Below are positions 1 to 6,693 of a stretch of 60,070 nt of DNA, in pieces. The notes below the pieces were generated by a model, which made no database searches, was not told the DNA's origin, and was given only the letters and a program-made list of their open reading frames with translations. The position numbers and the translations under genes were made by a program. This DNA is from an uncultured Roseburia sp. (GTDB lineage: Bacteria; Bacillota; Clostridia; Lachnospirales; Lachnospiraceae), in contig CANRSX010000031.1 in the NCBI GenBank assembly GCA_947642555.1, positions 1-60,070 of the forward strand, given 5' to 3'. Position 1 is the stretch's first letter, and each line of letters begins with the position of its first letter.

Positions 1-55
1 GGAGAGCGATGCGTTCGCAACGCATAGGTCAGGGGTTCGAGTCCCCCTATCTCCA
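1..55 (+). tRNA. tRNA-Ala (anticodon CGC), 5' part outside window
   Basis: The 3' portion of a tRNA is visible. The anticodon arm is ATGCG / TTCGCAA / CGCAT (positions 9-25), giving anticodon CGC. The T arm has loop TTCGAGT at 36-42, and the acceptor 3' strand is 48-54 with discriminator A at 55. Position 70 of the acceptor is U, consistent with the G3:U70 identity pair of alanine tRNAs. The CCA tail is not encoded (TTT follows). The D arm and 5' acceptor strand lie before the window. Confidence 0.9.
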
Positions 56-264
56 TTTCGGTCGCTGGCCGGAGCACTGCTGATACAGCAGTCAGAAAGC
101 AGACTCTCATAGAGATCAGGAGAGTATATTGTAAGCAGGAAGAGAAAGTCAGTTTATCAGGAGGATTATATGGGTCTAGTAGTCTGCCCATATATATCCA
201 TTTGATAGATTGTCTTTTTTTGTTGCCAAAATATGCTTTTGCTGATTTGTAAAGGAGGTTTTTT
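56..264 (+). other. Gene-free leader with three hairpins, unknown role
   Basis: No ORF of note lies between the tRNA and the AAA+ gene. Three inverted repeats are visible: 76-82 with 86-92 (7 bp, 3-nt loop), 103-108 with 120-125 (6 bp), and 167-174 with 187-194 (8 bp, 12-nt loop). A T-rich stretch follows at 212-222. They could form a structured 5' leader, tRNA-processing signals, or chance structure. No known riboswitch core was recognised. Confidence 0.35.
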
Positions 265-1287
265 ATGGACAACAGGAACCGGAATCACATGTCTGACAAA
301 CCGAATTACCCGTGGTATGACGACCGAGTGGAAGTGCTCTGCGAAGAGGCGTCAGAGCCCGAATGGCCGTACAGCACCCTGGCCGGAAAAGCGGTTTATG
401 ATACCCCGAAAACGATTTACGGGTATCTGAACGAGCGCGTCTATAAGCAGGATGCGGCAAAGCGGGCCGCGTCCGTCATCGCCTACAACGCGTTCGAGAG
501 AGCCGTAAAATCGAATACTATGTTTGTCGGCCCTACGGGCTGCGGCAAGACCCACATCTGGCGGTGTTTAAAACAGATTTTCCCGGACCGGATTGAGATT
601 GTGGACGGGAGCAATCTGACCCAGGACGGCTGGAAAGGCGACAAGAAGTGGGGCAGTCTGTTCCGGTCCCCCATTTTCCGTTCCGGGCGCCATACGATCC
701 TTGTCATTGACGAGGCGGATAAGATGCTGTCGCCCAAATTTACCAGCGGCGGAGAAAACGCAAGCCATAACGTCCAGGCGGAGGGCCTGACCATGCTGGA
801 GGGCGCCAGCGTGGTGGTAAAAGACGGCTCCGCCAGCTATGAAATCAATACCTCAAAGATCAGCTTTGTGCTCTGCGGGGCATTTTCCACGAAGGCCGGA
901 CAGATCGCGCAGAAGGAAAGCGGGAGCCGGATCGGCTTTGGCGCCGCCCCGGCTGACGTGAGGGCGTATGAAAGGCCCATGGCGGAGAAGGATCTGATCG
1001 AATTCGGCGTGATGCCGGAATTTATGGGGCGGATCCAGCGGATCGTCGGCTTGGAACCCATGACGGCTGACGACTATTACCAGATCACGGACAGCGCCTG
1101 CGGCCCGCTGCGGCGCATCCGTATACAGTACAGGGCGGACGTCCGTCTCACCGCAAAAACGCGCCGGGAGCTTGCCGGCGACGCCATGAGCAGCGGGCTT
1201 GGCATCCGGGGAATGGAGAACCGGATCCGGGCTATGCTTGACGATGCGCTCTTTGAAAACTGCAGCCAGCGGTGCTTTGAGCTTTAA
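265..1287 (+). CDS. ClpX-like AAA+ ATPase lacking the zinc-binding domain
   Basis: A 340-residue AAA+ unfoldase-like protein. Visible are Walker A GPTGCGKT (89-96), Walker B ILVIDEADK (145-153), RIGFGA (222-227, matching the IGF loop with which ClpX docks onto ClpP), PEFMGRI (251-257) and a sensor-II region GIRGMENRI (313-321). The order and spacing match the ClpX core. The N-terminal four-cysteine zinc domain of ClpX is absent. The substrate-gripping pore loop, GYVG in ClpX, appears here as GWKG (122-125). The start is set by AAAGGAGG at 251-258. A small acidic gene follows 36 nt downstream. Probably a ClpX paralogue for a special substrate; ClpP partnership is inferred only from the IGF loop. 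Confidence 0.85.
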   Translation: MDNRNRNHMSDKPNYPWYDDRVEVLCEEASEPEWPYSTLAGKAVYDTPKTIYGYLNERVYKQDAAKRAASVIAYNAFERAVKSNTMFVGPTGCGKTHIWRCLKQIFPDRIEIVDGSNLTQDGWKGDKKWGSLFRSPIFRSGRHTILVIDEADKMLSPKFTSGGENASHNVQAEGLTMLEGASVVVKDGSASYEINTSKISFVLCGAFSTKAGQIAQKESGSRIGFGAAPADVRAYERPMAEKDLIEFGVMPEFMGRIQRIVGLEPMTADDYYQITDSACGPLRRIRIQYRADVRLTAKTRRELAGDAMSSGLGIRGMENRIRAMLDDALFENCSQRCFEL

Positions 1288-1323
1288 GCCTGCCGCACAT
1301 CTGTTTCGGAAAGGAGACCAGGT

Positions 1324-1698
1324 ATGGAAGTAACCTACAGATTCAGCGATGATTTCAGTATGGAGGATGTCGTATTCGAGGGCTTAAGCGGCCTCGAGTA
1401 CGTCACCTCCACGAAAGACGCCTTAAACGTCATGAAGCTCCGGAATCCCGCGGTGGATTTTTCCAGGAATGCCAAAGAAGGGGTTTATGACGAGCTCTCG
1501 GATGACGAATACCAGCAGGCGCTCGACACGATAAAATGTATCAGTGACCTCTGGCGGTATCCGGGGGAATCCGGGGAGGATTCGGCGAAGTACGAAATGA
1601 ATGTTCTCTCTCTGCTGGCCAATGCGATCGAGCTGATCAGCAGGCAGGACGTGGAACTTCGGAGATACCGGGAAGAAGAGGAACTCACGGCTTTTTAA
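1324..1698 (+). CDS. Small acidic hypothetical protein, partner of ClpX-like ATPase
   Basis: A 124-residue, strongly acidic protein with no recognised domain, signal peptide or membrane segment. It starts 36 nt after the ClpX-like gene behind AAGGAGA and is probably co-transcribed with it. The C-terminal third looks helical and charged (ELRRYREEEEL). An adaptor, substrate or unrelated role are all possible; the only evidence for a link is gene order. Confidence 0.6.
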   Translation: MEVTYRFSDDFSMEDVVFEGLSGLEYVTSTKDALNVMKLRNPAVDFSRNAKEGVYDELSDDEYQQALDTIKCISDLWRYPGESGEDSAKYEMNVLSLLANAIELISRQDVELRRYREEEELTAF

Positions 1699-1707
1699 AT
1701 TTATCTG

Positions 1708-1767
1708 TTGACAAATATATCGTCGCCCGATATAATGTAATTACGATATATCGGTCAGCGATATATT
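1708..1767 (+). promoter_or_regulatory. Consensus sigma-A promoter with PadR-type operators
   Basis: A perfect TTGACA (1708-1713), 17-nt spacer and TATAAT (1731-1736). An inverted repeat TATATCG (1716-1722) / CGATATA (1728-1734) sits between and over the promoter elements. A perfect palindrome CGATATATCG follows at 1744-1753, and a further half site CGATATAT at about 1760-1767. The arrangement suggests repression by the PadR protein encoded just downstream. Confidence 0.8.
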
Positions 1768-1827
1768 TTTGTGAGGCAATGTGGAAAACAGGCAAAACGA
1801 AAGCGGAGCCGGAAAGGAGGAGGCTGA

Positions 1828-2160
1828 TTGGATAAGAATCTGCCGTTGACAGAGGTTGTGTTTTATATCCTGCTGGCGGTGCGCCATCCCAATCACGGAT
1901 ACGGGATTATCCAGGAGGTGGAGCGGCTGACCGGCGGGCGGGTGGTCTTAGGAGCCGGGACGCTCTACGGGGCGATTCAGACGCTGGAGAAGAAGGGCTG
2001 GATCCGTATTTACAGCGTGGACACGGAGTCGCGCAAAAAGAAGGAATATGTGATTACGCCAAACGGTGAGGAGATTTTTGCGCAGGAGCGGGCGCGCCTT
2101 GCGGAGCTTCTGCACAATGCAGAGCTTATGGAGGAAATGCGTCCGAATGCATTCCGGTGA
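1828..2160 (+). CDS. PadR family transcriptional regulator
   Basis: A 110-residue winged-helix repressor of the PadR family. It has the typical N-terminal wHTH (about 8-80) with the HGYGI and GTLYGAIQTLEKKGWI signatures, and a short C-terminal helix for dimerisation. The start is TTG, supported by AAAGGAGG at 1813-1820 with 7-nt spacing; no ATG lies nearby in frame. It heads an operon with a DUF2812 membrane protein, the usual partner of PadR in Firmicutes. The upstream ATATCG palindromes over a consensus promoter point to autorepression. The signal is unknown. Confidence 0.93.
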   Translation: MDKNLPLTEVVFYILLAVRHPNHGYGIIQEVERLTGGRVVLGAGTLYGAIQTLEKKGWIRIYSVDTESRKKKEYVITPNGEEIFAQERARLAELLHNAELMEEMRPNAFR

Positions 2161-2222
2161 AGGGGTGCGGCGCGACAAACGGCGTGGAGTTTGGGTGAAC
2201 AGAGCAGGATGGAGGAACGGAA

Positions 2223-2927
2223 ATGTTAAGATTTCGTATTTATATGGACAAGGACAGGGAGACGGCCTGGCTGAACCGGATGTCGGAGAAAGGCTGGGCG
2301 ATGACACGGTTTTTTATGGGATTTTACTGGTTTGCGGCGTGTGCGCCGGGGGAATACCTCTACCAGGTCGACTTTGGCAGAAAATTCGGGCTGGTGACGA
2401 AGGAATACCGGGAGTTTATGGAAGGGATCGGTGTCGAGATCGTACAGACCTGGGGCTTCTGGATCATTGTCCGCAGGCCGGCGTCGGAGGGAGCCTTTGA
2501 GTTGTACACGGACCTGGATTCGGCGCTGGCGCATTACGGTTCGATCCGGAAGATGTTCCGTGTGGGCCTTGCGGTGGAGCTGGCCTGTTTTTTCATGGAG
2601 CTTTGGGCAGCCGTGTCGGGATTTGCGGCGGGATGGTTTTTCGTGTGTCTCATCGGGCTTGTTGTCGCTGCGTTTCTCAATATGAATATGCAGTTAAACG
2701 ATACGATCGCGGAGCTTAAGGAACGAAAGGGCGAACCGGCGGAATGCTGCAGCAGGCGTGTCTCGCCGCTGGTTCCCTGCGGACTTCTGCTCAACAGTAT
2801 TGCGCTGCTGTTTTTAAACGATGAGGCATGGCACGGCATAAAGCTTGGGACGCAGATCGCGGCGATTGTCCTGATGCTGGCCGGTATTGTGGTGACCGGC
2901 AGGGGCAGGAAGAGACAGGGGAGGTGA
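2223..2927 (+). CDS. DUF2812 domain-containing membrane protein
   Basis: A 234-residue protein. The N-terminal half (about 1-105) matches DUF2812, with the RFRIYMDKDRETAWLNRMSEKGW opening typical of PadR-linked members. The C-terminal half carries about four hydrophobic segments (near 117-137, 140-158, 180-198 and 208-226), so it is probably an integral membrane protein. It lies 62 nt after padR in the same operon. DUF2812 proteins have no established biochemistry; a sensor or target role for the PadR circuit is inference. Confidence 0.85.
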   Translation: MLRFRIYMDKDRETAWLNRMSEKGWAMTRFFMGFYWFAACAPGEYLYQVDFGRKFGLVTKEYREFMEGIGVEIVQTWGFWIIVRRPASEGAFELYTDLDSALAHYGSIRKMFRVGLAVELACFFMELWAAVSGFAAGWFFVCLIGLVVAAFLNMNMQLNDTIAELKERKGEPAECCSRRVSPLVPCGLLLNSIALLFLNDEAWHGIKLGTQIAAIVLMLAGIVVTGRGRKRQGR

Positions 2928-2933
2928 GCAGAA

Positions 2934-3116
2934 ATGGGTATGGAGCGTTTTAAGAAAGTGTATCGGCAGGGCACTGTCACCGTGACGGAAATCTGGGCTG
3001 ACACAGAGACCGGGGTGAATTATGTGTTTCACAGGGACGGGTATGCAGGCGGTCTGACGCCGCTTCTGGATGGGGAAGGGAAGCCGGTGGTGACACGGAA
3101 AGACCGAAAAGTCTGA
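2934..3116 (+). CDS. DUF6440-like small protein
   Basis: A 60-residue protein with the ETGVNYVFHRDGYAGGLTPLLD core typical of the DUF6440 family, including the invariant-looking GYAGG. It starts 6 nt after the DUF2812 gene and is the third gene of the PadR operon. Its stop codon lies inside the operon's terminator stem. Function is unknown. It is short and soluble, and related proteins occur across Firmicutes as stand-alone small genes. Confidence 0.75.
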   Translation: MGMERFKKVYRQGTVTVTEIWADTETGVNYVFHRDGYAGGLTPLLDGEGKPVVTRKDRKV

Positions 3117-3135
3117 GTCCGGACGCAGACTTTTT
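3107..3135 (+). terminator. Rho-independent terminator of the PadR operon
   Basis: A 9-bp stem AAAAGTCTG (3107-3115) / CAGACTTTT (3126-3134) ending in a five-T run. The 5' arm overlaps the stop codon of the DUF6440-like gene. Confidence 0.85.
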
Positions 3136-3138
3136 ATA

Positions 3139-3167
3139 TTGTAAAATGCTACAAAATGTATTAAGAT
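3139..3167 (+). promoter_or_regulatory. Sigma-A promoter for the ATPase/GTPase cluster
   Basis: TTGTAA (3139-3144), 17-nt spacer, TAAGAT (3162-3167), located just after the preceding terminator and 47 nt before the MoxR-type gene. It is the only good promoter seen before 9621, so the following four genes may be one transcript. Confidence 0.6.
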
Positions 3168-3213
3168 AGGCAAAGAAACCGGTGCGAAAACCGGCGGAAG
3201 GAAGTTTTGAGGC

Positions 3214-4830
3214 ATGAATATCAGACAGGCAAAAGAAGAGATCAAACACACGGTGCGGGCGTATCTGGCAAAGGATGCGGCGGGAGAGTATAAGATTCCG
3301 TCCATCCGCCAGCGCCCGCTGCTTTTGATGGGGCCGCCGGGGATCGGCAAGACCCAGATCATGGAGCAGGCCGCGGCGGAGTGCGGGATCGGGCTGGTGG
3401 CCTACACCATCACGCACCACACGAGACAGAGCGCCGTGGGCCTTCCCTTTATCCGGGAGGAGGAGTTTGACGGAACGACGCATTCGGTCACGGAATATAC
3501 TATGAGCGAGATCATCGCGAGTGTCTGGAGGTGTATCCGCGACGAGGGGATGCGGGAGGGGATTCTCTTTATCGACGAGATCAACTGCGTCTCAGAGACG
3601 CTCGCGCCGACGATGCTGCAGTTTCTGCAGTGCAAGACGTTCGGCAACCAGGCGGTGCCGCCCGGCTGGCTGATCGTGGCGGCAGGGAATCCGCCGGAGT
3701 ACAACCGCACGGTGCGGGAGTTTGACATGGTGACGCTGGACCGCGTGCGCTATATCCATGTGGAGGCGGAATATTCCGTGTGGGAGGAGTACGCCCGGGC
3801 GCAGCACATCCATGGTGCGATTTTAAGCTATCTGAAGCTTCGGCCGCGGAATTTTTACCGCGTGGAGGCGGATGTGGACGGCATGCGGTTTGTGACGGCC
3901 CGGGGTTGGGAGGATCTCTCCTGCCTGATGGAGCTCTACGAGGAGGAGGGGATTCCCGTCACGGAGGAGATTGTGCAGGAATTCCTGCAGCATCCCGGCG
4001 TGGCGGAGGATGCGGCTGCATATTTTGACCTGTACCGGAAGTACCGGGACGATTACGGGATTCCGGAGATTCTGTCCGGACGGGTAAAGCCCCAGGTGTA
4101 TGCGCGCATTTACGCCGCGGCATTTGACGAGCGGCTGGCCGTGACAAGCCTTCTGCTCTCTGGGCTGAACCGGCAGTTTGAAACCGCGGCGAAGGAGAGG
4201 GGACTTACGGACGCGTGGTATGCGTTTTTAAAGGAGTATCGGGAGCGGTTAAATGACACGGAGGATCCGTGCGCGCTGTACCGGACGCTTGTCGCGGTGC
4301 AGGAGGAAGCGCTCGCCGCAAAGAAGCGACGGCGGATCCGGGGGCTGCGGAAGGAAGATGGCGGATCCGGGCTGCTTCTGCTGCTGCGGCAGTGGACCCC
4401 GGGTCCGGTGGCAGATGCGGGCCGGTCGGAGGAGGCAGAGGGTCTGGCAGCAGGACGGACAGGCACTGCATCTGCCCCGGCGGCCCGGTCGGAGGATACC
4501 ACAGGACCAGGCTCACCGGCAGACCCGGAGGAATGCAGGAAATGCTTCCTGCATGCGAAGCAGGGCTTTGACGCGCAGCAGGAGAGGCTGTCTTTCGCGG
4601 AGGAGGAGACGGCGCGGGCGGTGGAGTACGCCTTTGATTTTATGGAGCAGGCATTTGGCGAGGGGCAGGAGATGGTGGTGTTTGTCACGGAGCTCACGTT
4701 AAACAGCGAAGCGGCTCTCTTTTTGTCGGAGCACGCCTGTGAGCGGTATGCGGACTACAGCAGCCGGCTGCTGGTCGGGACGAGAAGGGCGGAGCTTCTG
4801 GCGGAGATAGAGCGGGCAGAGGAGGAGTGA
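3214..4830 (+). CDS. MoxR-type AAA+ ATPase
   Basis: A 538-residue ATPase of the MoxR/AAA_5 type. Walker A GPPGIGKT (40-47) and Walker B ILFIDE (117-122) are intact, and the ATPase core runs to about residue 240. A helical middle follows, then a low-complexity Gly/Ala/Pro/Glu-rich linker (about 375-435) and a helical acidic C terminus. MoxR proteins usually act as chaperones with a von Willebrand-A protein, but no vWA gene is adjacent here. Instead an ABC-class ATPase follows 118 nt downstream. Substrate unknown. Family call is firm, role is not. Confidence 0.85.
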   Translation: MNIRQAKEEIKHTVRAYLAKDAAGEYKIPSIRQRPLLLMGPPGIGKTQIMEQAAAECGIGLVAYTITHHTRQSAVGLPFIREEEFDGTTHSVTEYTMSEIIASVWRCIRDEGMREGILFIDEINCVSETLAPTMLQFLQCKTFGNQAVPPGWLIVAAGNPPEYNRTVREFDMVTLDRVRYIHVEAEYSVWEEYARAQHIHGAILSYLKLRPRNFYRVEADVDGMRFVTARGWEDLSCLMELYEEEGIPVTEEIVQEFLQHPGVAEDAAAYFDLYRKYRDDYGIPEILSGRVKPQVYARIYAAAFDERLAVTSLLLSGLNRQFETAAKERGLTDAWYAFLKEYRERLNDTEDPCALYRTLVAVQEEALAAKKRRRIRGLRKEDGGSGLLLLLRQWTPGPVADAGRSEEAEGLAAGRTGTASAPAARSEDTTGPGSPADPEECRKCFLHAKQGFDAQQERLSFAEEETARAVEYAFDFMEQAFGEGQEMVVFVTELTLNSEAALFLSEHACERYADYSSRLLVGTRRAELLAEIERAEEE

Positions 4831-4948
4831 CAGCCCGGCAGGATGCGGGGAACTGCCGCAGGCAGTACGAAGACGGGACCGACCGCGACAGATGGAAATG
4901 TCTGCGTGAGCGGACAAGTCAGTTCAGAGAGAAATGGAGAGAAAAAAC

Positions 4949-6652
4949 ATGCAGTCACAGACAGATTTGAGAAACTTACTGGACCGGATTGATCACAGGG
5001 GCTATCCGGCGTACAAGGACACCCGGGGCAGCTATGATTTTCGAAATTATGTGCTCTCGATCGATCACGTGCAGGGGGATCCCTTCGCGGCGCCCTCGAA
5101 GGTTTCGGTTCATATCAAAGGGAGCGCGGCGCGGTTTCCGGCGGAGCTTTTTCAGCTGAAATGCCGCAGGGTGGCGCTGTGCGACTATCTGCTCCGGCAG
5201 TTTGGCAGGGAGCTGGAGCGCGTCTCCTTTAAGGCGAAGGGCTCGGGCAAGAGCGGCCTGCTCTCGGTCAGCCGTCCGGGGCAGGAGGTTTTAGAGCGCA
5301 CGGCCTGCCAGATGGATGAAAAGAGCGGGGATCTCGTGCTGCGGTTTGAGGTCGGATTCCCGGCGAACGGGCGCACGGTGAATTCCAGGGAACTGGCGAA
5401 AATCTTTTTTGATTTTCTGCCGGACTGCGTGTCCCACAGCCTTTTTTACGCGGCGCTGGACGCGAAGGCGGTAAAGCGCGTGACGGATCTGGCGGAGGAC
5501 CAGCAGTATATCCGCGACCACTTAAAGGAGCAGGGGCTCGTGGCCTTTGTGGCGGACGGCGCCATCCTGCCGCGGGAATCCGGCGTGTCCGGGCGGCCGA
5601 TGAAGGATGCGGTGCGCTTTGCGTCCCCGGAATCCCTGCGGGTGTCCTTTACCCTGCCGCATCACGGCGCGATCTGGGGCATGGGGATAAAAAAAGGGAT
5701 CACGTTAATCGTCGGCGGCGGCTATCACGGGAAGTCGACGCTGCTGAAAGCCCTGGAGCTGGGCGTGTACAACCACATCCCGGGGGACGGCAGGGAGTAT
5801 GTGATCACGGACGACACCGCGGTGAAAATCCGCGCGGAGGACGGCCGGAGCATTCAGAAAGTGGACATCTCCATGTTTATCAGCAACCTGCCCAATAAAA
5901 AGGACACGAAGAAGTTCTGCACGGAGGACGCCAGCGGGAGCACCTCTCAGGCGGCAAATGTAGTCGAAGCGATGGAAGCGGGGACCGGAGCCTTTCTGAT
6001 CGACGAGGATACCAGCGCGACGAATTTTATGATCCGTGACGAGCTGATGCAGCGGGTGGTAAACCGCGAGGACGAGCCGATCACGCCATTTATCGACCGG
6101 ATTGTGGAGCTCTATGCACAGTATGGCATTTCCACGGTGCTCGTGGCGGGCAGCTCGGGCTCTTATTTTCACAAGGCGGACAGCATCATACAGATGAACC
6201 AGTACGTGCCGGTGGAGATCACGGAATTTGCGAAAAAGGAGGCGGCGCAGTTCCCGATGCCGGAGGTGGAGCCGCCGCGGCAGAGCAGCCCGTCCTTTGA
6301 ACGCCGTATCCGCGCCGACCGGGCGTTCCGCGAGGACAGCCGCATGAAGCTTAAAACCATGGGGCGCGACGGGATCATGATCAATCACGACACCATCGAT
6401 GTCCGCTATGTGGAGCAGCTGGTGGATTCCGAGCAGCTCTCCGCCCTGGCTTATCTGTTAAAATACGCGGAGTGCCACCTGTTTGACGGGAAGCGCACCC
6501 TGAAGGAATGCGTGGCGCAGCTTAAGAAGCTTCTGGATGCGAAGGGGCTTGCGGCGGTCTGCGAGAGCAGCTATCTGCCCTGCGGGCTGGCGATGCCGCG
6601 GGAGCAGGAGATTTTTGCCTGCATCAACCGGTATCGGAGGATTTCACTGTAA
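4949..6652 (+). CDS. ABC-class ATPase domain protein (PF09818-type)
   Basis: A 567-residue predicted ATPase of the isolated ABC class. Walker A is the unusual GGGYHGKST (256-264) and Walker B is FLIDED (349-354), both characteristic of the PF09818 family. There are no membrane segments and no transporter partner, so it is not a transport ATPase. An upstream ATG at 4934 is possible, but GGAGAG at 4936-4941 is spaced correctly for 4949. It is followed 41 nt later by the GTPase-nuclease fusion. Function of the family is unestablished; nucleic-acid or ribosome work would fit the neighbour but is inference. Confidence 0.85.
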   Translation: MQSQTDLRNLLDRIDHRGYPAYKDTRGSYDFRNYVLSIDHVQGDPFAAPSKVSVHIKGSAARFPAELFQLKCRRVALCDYLLRQFGRELERVSFKAKGSGKSGLLSVSRPGQEVLERTACQMDEKSGDLVLRFEVGFPANGRTVNSRELAKIFFDFLPDCVSHSLFYAALDAKAVKRVTDLAEDQQYIRDHLKEQGLVAFVADGAILPRESGVSGRPMKDAVRFASPESLRVSFTLPHHGAIWGMGIKKGITLIVGGGYHGKSTLLKALELGVYNHIPGDGREYVITDDTAVKIRAEDGRSIQKVDISMFISNLPNKKDTKKFCTEDASGSTSQAANVVEAMEAGTGAFLIDEDTSATNFMIRDELMQRVVNREDEPITPFIDRIVELYAQYGISTVLVAGSSGSYFHKADSIIQMNQYVPVEITEFAKKEAAQFPMPEVEPPRQSSPSFERRIRADRAFREDSRMKLKTMGRDGIMINHDTIDVRYVEQLVDSEQLSALAYLLKYAECHLFDGKRTLKECVAQLKKLLDAKGLAAVCESSYLPCGLAMPREQEIFACINRYRRISL

Positions 6653-6693
6653 AAAGATCTGATCAGAAGGATACGTTTACGAGGAGGATTTTT

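Noticed and set aside
1..1700. Integrated element at the tRNA-Ala gene
   Set aside because: No integrase, excisionase or repeat of the tRNA 3' end was found in the window, so an attachment site cannot be supported.
5705..6388. 227-residue minus-strand ORF
   Set aside because: Antisense of the ABC-class ATPase, covering its Walker motifs; composition is typical of a shadow frame.
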